A model generated the notes under the pieces. That model did no database searches, was not told the origin of the DNA, and worked only from the letters and a program-made list of their open reading frames with translations. A DNA stretch of 64,000 bases from Thelephora terrestris (lineage: Eukaryota; Basidiomycota; Agaricomycetes; Thelephorales; Thelephoraceae), in NCBI GenBank assembly GCA_015956445.1, contig WIUZ02000017.1:682001-746000 (forward strand), in the 5' to 3' direction. Positions 1 through 10,709 of this stretch are shown here, piece by piece. Every line of letters begins with the position of its first letter. Positions within the stretch are counted from its first letter, which is position 1. A program made the position numbers and the translations under genes.

Positions 1-945
1 AGTAGCGATGGTGGAATTCTAAGCCCCGCTGGCGGTGGCGGAGGCCTCCTTCCGGCTTTCAGTCTCAGCCCCAAGTCCAGAGCTGCACAATCGAACGTAC
101 CCACAAGTCCCTTCGAGGCTTCTTTAAGAGCATCGCAAAGGTTCCGCGAAAGGCTCGATAATTCAACATCGCTCAACTCTTCTGGTTCTTCTGCTTCCTC
201 GTTTAGTAACTCAACCTCTTCTCCGGGAAAACTTGGTAGTGCGTTTAGGCATACCTCTTCGACCTCAAATTCGACGTTAGTCGCGAGGGATATATTCCCC
301 CCTCCTCCTGAATCACACTCGGTACCCCAACGACCCAGGACGCCTCCACGCTCGAATTCCGCTCCTCATAATTCCAGAACGAGTGTTGGACCATCGTCAA
401 AACAGCTATCTATGGTACAGAAAGAGTTGGATCTTGGTCTGATAACGCCAAAGAAAGCGCAAATCGCTGGTCTGGGCAAAGGGGTGGCCCCCTCAGTGCC
501 TAGCAGAGCCTCCTCGGGTCCCGATAACCCTTCGAGACCAACCTTCCCGTCCTCGTCTAATACCTCCACGTCGACCTCTACTTCGGAAACCGCTAGTAAC
601 CCACCAAGTACTGGGGTTTCCACGGCTGCCAACACAAATCACCGTCCAAGCCTGGGCACTCGAATGAGTAGCTCGGGCCTTAATGGTATCGGCAGCTCGA
701 GAAGTCCTCGTAGGTACCGCGATGCAGAAACGGGACGTATCATGGTTTCCCCACGGAGCGAGAAAGAGAAAGAGAACAAGGCGCAGCTGCGTCATGGGCT
801 TGGTGTGAGTGGACTGAACGGGATTCGTGGGCGCTCGATTGTCAAGAGCACGGAAGAGAAGAAGGAACTGTTAGGGAGCATGCTTGGGAATGTGGATGCT
901 CTCGTGGAGGGTGTTAAGAAGGCAGGAATCTGGGGGCTTGGCTGA
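1..945 (+). CDS. C-terminal part of an unrecognised Ser/Pro-rich protein
   Basis: Frame 1 is open from the first base of the window to the TGA at 943-945, so this is the last 314 residues of a longer protein whose start lies outside. The sequence is dominated by Ser, Pro, Thr and Asn with short basic patches, which suggests a disordered regulatory tail. The last ~60 residues are less biased and look like a short conserved module: two copies of a GLNGI motif, a Lys/Glu-rich helix, and the end KKAGIWGLG. I do not recognise the family and see no catalytic motif. No intron is needed in the visible part. The gene converges on the NLR gene downstream. Confidence 0.7.
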   Translation, partial: SSDGGILSPAGGGGGLLPAFSLSPKSRAAQSNVPTSPFEASLRASQRFRERLDNSTSLNSSGSSASSFSNSTSSPGKLGSAFRHTSSTSNSTLVARDIFPPPPESHSVPQRPRTPPRSNSAPHNSRTSVGPSSKQLSMVQKELDLGLITPKKAQIAGLGKGVAPSVPSRASSGPDNPSRPTFPSSSNTSTSTSTSETASNPPSTGVSTAANTNHRPSLGTRMSSSGLNGIGSSRSPRRYRDAETGRIMVSPRSEKEKENKAQLRHGLGVSGLNGIRGRSIVKSTEEKKELLGSMLGNVDALVEGVKKAGIWGLG

Positions 946-1320
946 GCCGCCTCACCGCACTCGTTCGTACCTATTGCTCCTGAATCACCGATCATCGTCG
1001 TATGTTGTATGGTTTCATACATTCCAAGTATTTAAGCTCGTTAATGCAGTTCACGTCTTCATTGCAATGCTGTCCTTTGCTAGTCCCTATTTGATCTTTG
1101 TTATTGGATATTTTCCCCCTATATCTCAAGCCATCTCTATTTCGCAATACAGCTGAGTGTCACATCCTCACGTAAACAAGATACGCCTTGGTGACTTGAG
1201 CACGGACGTGGATGACGAGATTGAGGATATGTATCCGGTTCCCCTGGCTTAGAATTGAAGTTCAATACATATGCACAAGAAGTGTAGCTCAAGCGCTCAG
1301 CGCTCAGTACTCACCATGAT
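946..1320. other. Convergent intergenic region
   Basis: About 375 bases between the stop of the Ser-rich gene and the stop of the NLR gene. They should hold both 3' untranslated regions. No further gene or repeat was seen. Confidence 0.6.
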
Positions 1321-4300
1321 TCAAGTCAAATCTATCAGAGGGACTGGCCTCATTTCCTCTCTGATCTTGCTGATGACCCTCCGGCATCTCTCCACACCCT
1401 CAGTAGCTCCAAGCCTCTCGAAAGCATCCAAGGCACGTAAAGCCTCGGACTCCGCTTCTTCCAGCCTGCTCTCGTAATACCAGACGTGCGCCTGTAGTAC
1501 CATAGCATAAGCCGAGTTGTGTGCGTCGTTGAGGGCGTGCGGCTTGGCCCGTTCCAAGTGAGCGTATGCGTCCCCGATTCTACCCTGCTCGGAATACAAC
1601 ACCACCATGGTATAGTAAATCCAAAACGTCGTAGAGTTCCAATTATCGTGAGAAGATGCGATCCTGAGGGCCACCTCCAAATGTTCGATGGCTTTTGCTT
1701 CGTCGCCTTTGAAATGATATATGTTGCCAAGGACACGATGACAACCGCAGACGATGAATTGGTGGTCGTCCTCCGGGAGGAGGGTGATCGCGCGGGACGC
1801 GGTTTCCTCTGCGGCGTCGAGCTGGTTGTCGCTATGTAACAACTGCGCGAGCTGGAGCAAACATTGGCCTTGGTTGACCGTGTCATTGAGCCGTACGTAA
1901 ACCTCCAATGCTTCTTTCGCTAGTTGTATCCCTTCCTCCAAAAGGTGCATTTGCATATTTGCGTTGGATAAGAACAGCAGTGTTGACCCGACCCAACCGA
2001 GGTTCCCCCGGTCTCTCCAAAGTTTCAGGGTGTGAGTCTGGAGCCGTTTGCTCTCTGGATAGTTTCCAGATGCTTGAAGCAACCTCGAGAGCTGGAACAA
2101 ACATTCCGGCTTCAAGTGATGATCATCTGGGAGGCCTTCGATCTTCGGTCCAAGGATGACAGCTCGTGGCTTATGCCAATAGAGGTGAACCAGGAGCCTG
2201 GCGCAGGCACCCCAGACATTGTCCGAATTTCCGTCGATAGATGTGAAAATATCGAGTAGATGTTCGACGTTCGCATCCTCTGACATGATCCACCTAGTCT
2301 CCGCAAACTCCGGTCTGTTAGGATTAACAAGGGTCGACATCCGACTGAAGTAGGAATCCCTGGTAATGCAGAGGAGTGAAGAGGACAAAGGGTCCCTCGG
2401 GGAAAGATAATCGCGGAGTGGTGCAAGCATCTTCACGGATCCCTCGCTGCGGTACGTAAGGGAGAGGGCGCAAAACCCATCGAATATGCCTGCTGTGTTG
2501 GATATGGTTGGAAACAGCCAGTCCAGGTTTTTCTCGTCAATACCTTGAGGGTAGAATGCGATGACTCCGAGAAGGCCCCGGGCGTTAGGTCCAAGTTCTT
2601 GGAACATTGGCGAGGACAACGAAAGTTCGATCGTGGTGGCAAGGCTCAGCTTGTGCTTCGTCTCCAGTACACCCGTTCTGCGACTCTCCCACTCCCTCGC
2701 CAGGCGGTCGACCCCCCATTTGTTGTGATGTGCGACGGTGGCGAGCAAGGTGATCGACAATGGGTGGAAGTCGAGCTGTTTGAGTATGTTCTTGACCAAA
2801 TCAGACCGTTTTCCGTGCTTGTAGATCCTATAGAAGGTCTCGCATGCAGCCACCGCAGACAGTGTTGGGATTTCGAGAGTTTCAAAACCAGAGGGAATGG
2901 TGGAGATGCGAGAGGTAACGCAAAGGCAGATGTTCTTGAAGCAACTCAGCTCGTCCACCACGCCGCAGATCTCTTGGGCATCTACTCCTTCAGGGTCGAG
3001 AATAGACTCAGCGTTGTCAAGGATCATGAACATTTCTCTGGAGGACAGGAATGGCTGGATGGATGTCAAATTCCCAGGGTTTTCGATCCCTGTGCCGATG
3101 GTTGAGGAGAGCCGGCGAAGGAAATGGGTGAGGGAAGCGGGGAACCGGTCGCAGCGGATGAATCGACGGTTGTCGCCGAATCGTTGCTTGATGCGATCGT
3201 CATGGAGGACGGTCAGAGCGATGGACGTCTTGCCAATCCCGCCAGCACCAATCAGGGCGATTGGCGTGAGTTGTTCTGCGAAACCGACGATTTCCTCAAT
3301 CAAGTCGTCACGTCCAAAAAAAATCCTTGGGGGCGGAGGGGGTGTTTCCCCAGACACGCTAGATGCGAATGTAAGGCGATGGGCCCCTCGGAATTCGAGA
3401 GCTACTGACTTGTTTTGAGCCTAGGTGGCGGTCATTGTTCGTTCGGTGATGTGAAGAGAACCTGTACCACGTACCGCCTGATCTTTGTCGTTATCCTTAG
3501 GAGTATTTAAAATTTGCTGTATTTCCACAACGTCGCGCTGAACCTCGGAAATTATGGTACAGGCCTTCTTGACGTCACGACGGATATCGGTAATGGGTCC
3601 CGGGATACTTCTTGGCTGCGGAGGGGGGAATTCTCCAGGTGCGCTAGAGTAAAACTTTTAGACGTTTGGCGCATTGTTGGTCATGATTCCCAACCTAGCG
3701 TGAGTCTAAGTAGCGATAAGTGGCTGTCCGGTCACAGGGATGCAAGGGCAGTGCTTACCTTTCGCTCTTTAGTGTCAGGTTCTTTGTGATTGTTTGACGT
3801 GTCGTGGTTGACGCTGGAGGTAACGGTGCGGGTGCCTGTCAGTCCACTTCGAACCTCGGAAGCCGTGTGGTGTGTGTGCACGACATCACGGTAAGCATCG
3901 GAAACGGCTGTGTGGGTGTTTGAGACGCCAGGCTTCAAAACTTCGTGGTGAAGGTAAGAAGCAGAGGTATGGCCATTTGGACCGTCACGATGAACATCAA
4001 CAACGCTTGCACCTGCAGTGATTCCTGATTCCGTCTGATCCCTAGTAAACCACCAGTCTTCAAAACAAGTGAAATGACGCACTTCAAGAACATGACAGAT
4101 CTGATCGAGAACCAGCCTCCAAGTAGCGATTGCTTCTTCATCATCCCTCGCGTGGAAGCGTCGTGAGATCGCATTTCGTTTGCCCCGCTTGACGATATGC
4201 TTCTGCATCTCGTCCACAGTTCTGCAATTGAGTGTATTGTGAGTATATCGTCCGGTGGATGCGCCGCTGGTTCAACTCACGCGGTCAGTTGTTCAACCAC

Positions 4301-4634
4301 TATGAGGACGGGCTGACTGAGATGATCCAGTGCCCGGTTTCCGCCCATCCCCCGGTGAAGTGCTTTACATGCGTCAGTGCAGGCCAGCCCCAGTTCAACA
4401 AAGTTCCCTTCGTTAATCATTGAGTTCTGCGCACATCAGTCAGCAGTCTACATCGACACGGAACAGAAGGAAACTGACTCTGATCGTCATGAGGAGGGTG
4501 CTTGCAGAGTATAGTACATCCTTGGCTGGTTTCGTGGCCACCTCGCCCCTCGCGAGATTGAGAGCATCGATGGCTGAGTTTAGCGAGGAACGAGCATCGT
4601 GGTACCCTTTCTGACGTTGAGACTTGCTTTCCAT
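1321..4634 (-). CDS. NOD-like STAND protein: helical N-terminus, NB-ARC ATPase, TPR repeats
   Basis: Chosen start is the ATG at 4634-4632 (MESKSQRQ). Exon 1 is 4634-4479 and exon 2 is 4426-4281. Exon 3 runs from about 4229 to 3758. A linker exon (about 3650-3490) precedes the main exon, which ends at 1321. The first ~100 residues form the amphipathic N-terminal domain usual in Agaricomycete NLRs. Exons 3 and 4 hold a helical linker with a repeating VSD-x-x-RDV pattern. The main exon starts with a poly-Pro stretch and IFFGRDDL, then the P-loop GAGGIGKTS and a Walker B-like FMILDNAES. The last ~250 residues show TPR-like helix pairs. Family knowledge: fungal STAND proteins act in self/non-self recognition and cell death. 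The N-terminal class (HeLo-like or other) is not proven. The gene looks intact, at roughly 1000 residues. Confidence 0.85.
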
Positions 4635-4654
4635 CGCCAAGAGGTGAGATAGCG

Positions 4655-5430
4655 GCGAGAAAGCGGAGTGGTCAAAGCTGTGAGAGATCAGAACCCAGCC
4701 GGAAATCACCGCCCGAAAGTATATCTTTATCGCGCGGGCGCACTCATTTGAGGACTCGTGAATTTTCCATGTTCGTTATGTTTGGAGGTGCAAGTACAGA
4801 GCTCGATCGACGATTCGATCATTCCGCGTAGCACAAAGTCGACCGTCTCGCCAAGGAGAGCCACACTTGGTACGAAGCTCGAAAATTCTGAGACTTTCAG
4901 CCTACTCCTCATACGCTTGTTTAAAACGTCCTGGACACGCTTCACGCACCAACTACCACATCGGACTTTATGCCACCCAGCCTGGCACTCGAGCTTGCGG
5001 GGAATAATCTATCTCAACGGGCCGGCAAGAAAGCGGAGTGGCGTAGAGGCTGTGAAGGAGCATCAGGACCCTGCCGCAAATCAGCGCCTAGTGCCAGAAA
5101 CCATTTACATACCATTATCGCGTGGCTTCGTACAAGCACACCCACTTGAGGTCTCGTGGGTTATCCGTGTCTGTAGCGTTCGAAGGTGCAAGTACTGAGC
5201 GTGATCGACCGCTTCGCCGAGGGAGTCACGGACTTGGAACGAACCTCGGAGATCCGTAACCTTTCAGCCTACTCCCCATACTCTTGTTCAAAACGTCCTG
5301 AAGAGATGGTTCACGCTCCAGCTGCCAGAGCAGATGCGGTAGTGACTAGTACATGTTCCATACTCAACGTTCATCAACCCTCCATATCGGCCTTTACGCC
5401 AACTCGAGCTTTCGGGGAATAATTTACCTC
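4655..5430. repeat. Degenerate tandem duplication upstream of the NLR gene
   Basis: Two diverged direct copies of non-coding sequence, about 4655-5010 and 5025-5430. Matching anchors are AAGCGGAGTGG at 4661 and 5031, GAGGTGCAAGTAC near 4785 and its counterpart near 5182, the stretch beginning TTTCAGCCTACTCC at 4896 and 5262, and GGGGAATAAT at 4999 and 5414. The offset grows from 370 to about 415 bases, so the second copy carries extra sequence. The inner copy starts about 20 bases from the NLR start codon, so the duplicated unit is probably the gene's promoter or 5' leader. No long reading frame is shared by the copies. Confidence 0.8.
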
Positions 5431-5643
5431 AAGGGTTCAATCCGAGGTTCACAGGCGACGATAATTTTCATTGTTCGCGTGGTCCTCCAATACATTGCCA
5501 TTTGAATTCGTTAGGGACAACAGATGTCGCGGATACACAAGAGGTGCGGGAATATAAGCCGACCGCGAGAAGCACCCCGCTCCAATTTCTTATGTATAAG
5601 CAAGGGGAGCAACCCACGCTCTGCTATCGCTCCACCACAACCC
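5431..5643. other. Spacer before the IMPACT-like gene 3' end
   Basis: Short non-coding stretch between the tandem duplication and the stop codon of the IMPACT-like gene. It probably holds that gene's 3' untranslated region. Confidence 0.5.
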
Positions 5644-6895
5644 TTACTTGCGCTTGCGAGACTTTTTATCGTCCGACGGGAGAGCATCCAAAAACCCACC
5701 TGCGTCCAGCGCATTCCTCGCGGCCTGATTTATATGCTTAAAACGGTCTGCGCCAAGGAGAGTGCCGCCAAAATATCGAGTGACGACGACGAGGACGTTG
5801 TTGACTCCCTGAGAGCAAGATAAGGGTGCTGATTTCGAGACTTCGGGGACATCATACCAGAATTTGCAGAAGATGGGCCATTCTACCGCCCGCGGCGGTC
5901 TCCCCATCGTCATCGTTATCTACCGGACAACGCGCGATGATTAAAACGAACGCCGGAACGATACGATTGGCGGACCTTGGTGAATGACGTTGCCTACTTG
6001 ACAACGCCAAGCGTGTATGACGGGGTGGGCCGCTCGGGCAATTCTCCGGTCGGATAAAAGGTAAGAAATAACGAGTGGAACCTATGGAAGGAGTTAGAAG
6101 TGCGCAACAATGTGTTTCTTGTCATGCCAGGGCCACCTGATCAGGAGATGTAATCCTACACGCCCTTCCGACGAACGAGCTCTTGCGGTCTACAATCGGT
6201 TCCGCTTCAATTATCTCCAACCCCTCCGGGAGTTCTACCGAATCTTGAGGTTCGGAGACGGTGAATTGGGTAGATGAATCGTCTTCCGGCAGAATGGGCG
6301 TGTCACCGGGTCCTAACGAAGTTTCCTCTCGCACCATCTCGGATAGTCGTTCCCGGTACCAGGTACCACATTTTTCCCTCACGTTTTCAAGTCCGTCGAA
6401 GACGCACACGGTTTCAGGTGTCCACCCGACTCCGTCATTCGCCGAGATGAAGGTACGCAGGACGGATCCGAAAATTGCTGATGAGACTCCAAAAGCTCCG
6501 ATGTATCTCGACAGGAGCTGCAGTTGCGGCGGCGCTGACGAGGGGTATGAAGGAGGTAAAGACACTAGGGCGGAGAATGTGACTTGTTCGTGAGGATCCG
6601 GTAACCTTTGGGTTTCGAACGATTGTCAGGCTTATGAGAAACCAGAACACGGCCACGTTGACGCACCCTAGCGTTACACTATACCTCACTGTCTCATCCT
6701 TTTTGTTTGTGGATTGCGAGGGAAGTTTCCAAAGACTGAGAGCGTCATCACCGTAGATGGACTGCAAAACTTTCCCAGATGATTCTTCATGGAACAAAAA
6801 CGAGATAAATTGGACGCACCACTGATTTCTGATGCTATCTGTTCTGTCGCAGGGTCTTCCTGTAACTTGGCCACCACTTCCTCCAGTTCGGCCAT
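5644..6895 (-). CDS. IMPACT/Yih1-like protein (RWD plus UPF0029 domains)
   Basis: Start ATG at 6895-6893 (MAELEEVV). A 50-base intron joins EIS to VLQSIYGDDALSLW, the opening of an RWD domain. The domain continues through SLPPSYPSSAPPQLQL in the 6.1-6.56 kb exon. The C-terminal UPF0029 domain begins at PIVDRKSSFVGRACRI, then DDDGETAAGGRMAHLL spans the region near 5900. It ends with VNNVLVVVTRYFGG and DRFKHINQAARNALD, followed by a Lys/Arg-rich tail and stop at 5644. IMPACT/Yih1 binds Gcn1 and restrains Gcn2 activation under amino-acid stress; this role is from family knowledge. At least five exons. Divergent from the SSADH gene with about 150 bases between start codons. Confidence 0.9.
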
Positions 6896-7046
6896 CAACC
6901 GACTCTTGCAGACTGTCGATCAACTCAGAACGCGGAAGCATGAGTTCCCGGGCCGGAGAGCCGATCGCCACCCGGTGACGTTCTCCACCCTCAGCCACTC
7001 AGTTGGAGATAAGTATAGATTACTAAAGGATCCCACGCCGTTCCCG
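6896..7046. promoter_or_regulatory. Short divergent promoter, IMPACT-like / SSADH
   Basis: Only 151 bases separate the two opposed start codons, so both 5' leaders and core promoters must lie here or overlap the genes. No clear TATA box was identified. Confidence 0.5.
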
Positions 7047-9244
7047 ATGGGCCCTCCTCTCTTTCTCCTCACGTCTCTCAGGACAGCAGCGAAACAGAAT
7101 CGACTCGTACGCTTCAGAATGGCCAGCACCGCAGCAGTCGTAAACACCGTTCGTATCCCCCACTCTTTCTGGACTATGTTCCAGCCCTGACTGACTTCAC
7201 TACGGCAAACTAGTTCGGGCTGAACGATCCATCGTTGATCAGAACACAGGGACTCATAAACGGGAAGTGGGTGGATGGAGAAGACGGCGGAAAGATCACT
7301 GTCACAAGTTCCGCCCTACTCCTTTCATCTCCTTGTGCTTGGCTGACCATCCAACGTAGATCCCGCCAATAATGAAGGACTCGGGACGGTTCCAGAAATG
7401 ACCCTGGCACAAACCAAAGAAGCCATCACCGCCGCTGGAGATGCCTTCAAATCTTGGAGCAAGACAACTGCCAAGGTTGGATCGGTCCCGTCTCCCAAGT
7501 TGCCAGGCACTCATTATCCTGCGAACGCGCGCAGCACCGGCACGACCTGCTCATGAAACTGTACGGACTCATGCTACAGCATCACGATGACTTGGGACGG
7601 ATTATCGTCAGCCCCTGTGTCTACCTTGGCGCGATGAAATACTCAAAAATCCTCTAGACACTTGAGAACGGCAAGACCCTGACGGAAGGGAAGGGAGAAA
7701 ATAGTTATAGCTCGACATTCGTCGAATGGTTCGGTCGGTAACCCCATTGATATCCCTACGGCACTTCTTGATCCATTCCACAGCTGAGGAGGCCGTTAGA
7801 ACGTACGGAGGTGAGTTGGGGTGAGCGTACATCAAAACTTCTATTTACTGGTGCAGAGCAAATCCCTTCGCCCATACCGAGCATCAGAAATATCGTTATC
7901 AAGCAACCCGTCGGTAAGCTACACTCCTCATGACGCAAACAAGGGCCTCACGTAGCGTTCCGTAGGTGTCGTGTAAGTCTTACCCTGATCCAAGGGACTG
8001 ACTATAACGGTGTGCACAGCGGTATCTTCACGCCATGGAACTTCCCCTCTGCGATGATTACCCGAAAACTTGGTGCTGCTCTGGCCGCTGGCTGCACAGC
8101 GGTCATAAAGCCCGCGCCTGAGACCCCGTTCTCCGCTCTTGCACTTGCTGAGGCGCGTCTCATTTTGCGGGACGATCGTTGATTTATGTAGCTGATTCTA
8201 GATTCAGTTGGCTCACCGCGCGGGGTTCCCTGATGGTGTGATAAACATCGTGACCACGCACAAGAACGTCATACCCATCGGCAAGGAGATCTGCGAGAGC
8301 AAGGTCGTCAAGAAGATTTCGTTCACCGGTAGCACACCGGTCGCCAAACTCTTATACGGGATGGCTTCGAGCACAATAAAGAAGTGAGAGCAAACGCCGG
8401 CCAACCGATGCTCTAACTCATGCACCCACGCAGGGTCTCGATTGAGGCAGGCGGAAATTCTCCATTCATCGTGTTTGGCGATGCGAACATCGATGACGCT
8501 GTGGAAGGTGGGTGAGAGTAGCCGGTGGTAAATGGACACTGGCTTGACGAGTTCCCAGGTACAATTGCGTCCAAGTTCCGCGGAAGCGGTCAGACCTGCA
8601 TTTGTGCGAATAGGATCTACGTCCATTCGTCCGTCTATGCAGAATTCGCATCTCGACTGGCCGAAAAAGTTGCAGCTTTCAAGGCTGGAGATGGTCTCCT
8701 GAGCGACAGGTTCGTACTATTACCCGACAACATTTCTACGTGACTCTATCGTTATTACAGCACCCATGGGCCTTTAATTCACGAGAGGGCTGTATCCAAA
8801 GTCGCGAGGCACGTAGAGGACGCGGTGTCCAAAGGGGCGCAAATCCTCGTCGGCGGAAAGCGTCCTGACGGCCCGGGCTCTTTCTACGAACCTACCGTGC
8901 TCTCAGACGTCCCATCAGGACCCTCAACGCTCTTTGGCCAAGAAGAGACTTTCGGACCCGTCGCAGCCTTGATCAAGTTCGAGACCGAGAGGGAGGTGAT
9001 CGAGCTCGCCAACGACACCGACGTCGGACTCGCGGGATACTTTTATTCGAGAGATATCGGTAGGATCTGGAGGGTCGCAGAGGCTTTGGAAGTCGGGATG
9101 GTCGGAATCAACACCGGGAACATCGCCAACACGACCGTTCCCTTTGGCGGTATTAAAGAGAGCGGGATTGGGCGCGAGGGTGGACATGGGATCAACGAGT
9201 ATATGCAGGAAAAGCTTCTGGCGTTTGGCGGCTTGGATAAGTGA
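7047..9244 (+). CDS. Succinate-semialdehyde dehydrogenase (ALDH family)
   Basis: Oxidises succinate semialdehyde to succinate, the last step of the GABA shunt. Start chosen at 7047: residues 1-24 are Arg-rich and lack acidic residues, as in a mitochondrial targeting peptide. A second in-frame ATG (7119) would give a cytosolic form. After intron 1 (7148-7212) come [26 protein letters not shown], the nicotinamide-site strand [13 protein letters not shown], the general-base region [12 protein letters not shown] (Glu) and the nucleophile motif GQTCICANR (Cys). The last exon is 8825-9244 plus upstream bases and contains [11 protein letters not shown] and [16 protein letters not shown]. About ten exons. 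One short exon near 7974 is hard to delimit by eye. Length fits the family. Confidence 0.93.
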
Positions 9245-9458
9245 TGTATAAAAAGTCCTCGAGTATTTCGATGTTTCTACTTATAATGCCAATGCAACAC
9301 ATGTACAACGGACTTTGTCGCGCTACTGCTATCACCTCTGATGGTTTCAGCTATATACGCAGTAAAGTTATAAAGGAGGGTTTAAAAGATGGCTATCAGG
9401 TTACAGGGTTAATTTCCAAGGTTGGACATAGAAAATGGCAGGTGAAAGCGAAATCGGT

Positions 9459-10516
9459 TTATAGGAGGGGTCGCTCTTCGTTGGATAAAGAAGGACGTGA
9501 GGAGGAGCCCGAATGTGATGACGACTGGGAGCGTGTAGAGTTGGACTTTGCGAGCAATTTCTGTGATTGGTACTCCGAGGGCATTGGGAAGTACGTTTGG
9601 CGTGGGAAAGCAAAAGTAGACGCGCGGTCACTGTTGCTCAAAGAGTATATGGAGGAGGGGTACGAGGGGCGAGAGGAAGCTGGGGAAGCGACCGAGTCCT
9701 GTTGGGAAGGCTCTTTCTTGTCCGACTCGAACTCAAACTCTGTATGGAAGGGGTCACGATCGGTGACTGTCAGGGCAGGGGAAACAATGCGTACCGTCGG
9801 ATAAGACTTCGAACGCCGTCGCGGATTTGTAATAGTAAGGCTTGGAGGCTTTCTTCTTCTTCCAAAGCACCACCGCAGAGATGGCGATCAAAAGCGCCCC
9901 GAGGACACCACCGATCACAGCGCCGATGATCGTGGTCACCGCAGTGTTCCCCGAAGGTCTCGAGGTCAAGGCCAGCATTGGGTGTTCCGAGATCGATGTG
10001 CTCAATAGTTCGCCACTGGTGGGCAAGCTCCCGGTCGAGTTCGTGACCGAATGAGGTTCGATGAGGTAGTAGTCCAAGCATAGAGTCGCACCTTCGTTGA
10101 TGTTGTCCACGAGGAGTGTGTGGTAGGAGGAATCGAGGTCGTAGAGGTGTGCAAACAGTTGGTTGTACGATGTTTCGTTCTGGGCGTCGACGACGATGGT
10201 CGACACATGTCGATTGTCGAGAACATAACGGTAAACGGGCTGATCCCCGTTTTCGGTGCTACCGATGACGCCGAAAAGCCACATAGTCTTTCCTGGGTAT
10301 AGCCCGATAGATCTTGTTAGCGTCGAGTCGCACAAGGATGTTGGGTTAGCGAAGGGTACCGTAAAACTGTATGGTAACATTTGTGTGCCCAGACGTGCAG
10401 GATAACGTCGAATCGTGGGCGCTCATGTCTGTGTCGTTTGACCATCCAGGGCCGTACGCGAATGCGGGGTTTCGGTCATCAAATTGCCAGTATGGGGCAG
10501 TTCTAGCGACCAGCAT
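9459..10516 (-). CDS. Single-pass membrane protein with extracellular lectin-like domain
   Basis: The extracellular part is visible from FDDRNPAFAYGPGWSNDTD through VTIQFYG, an intron, then KTMWLFGVIGS and LDYYLIEP, a pattern typical of many Agaricomycete surface proteins of unknown role. A Ser/Thr-rich stalk follows. Then comes a Gly/Ala-rich transmembrane segment (AVIGGVLGALLIAISAVVLW), a KKKK stop-transfer signal, and a cytoplasmic tail. A 55-base intron (about 9741-9795) leads into the last exon, rich in Ser and acidic residues, ending at 9459. The true start is uncertain: the ATG at 10516 gives no signal peptide, so an upstream exon is likely. The only other upstream ATG (10722-10720) abuts the LINE insertion. 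Ligand and function unknown. Confidence 0.6.
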
Positions 10517-10709
10517 TTGGAATTGAGTGGGAAGAGAGTGTTGCGAAAAGTGAGTGTGGATTTGAGGGAATGAGCGGTGACGGGGAGTAGGAGGAGGAGA
10601 ACCGAAGAAAAAGGAGAACGAGCCAGCGCGGAAGGAACGTAAGTAAGGCCAACAAACCCCGGGCGTCTGCGCACTCGTTGCCCTTGATGCCTTGTTGGGA
10701 GGTGGTAGA

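Noticed and set aside
9241-9804. 187-residue plus-strand frame after SSADH
   Set aside because: It lies antisense to the exons of the membrane-protein gene, whose splice sites and composition are convincing; no domain is seen in the plus frame.
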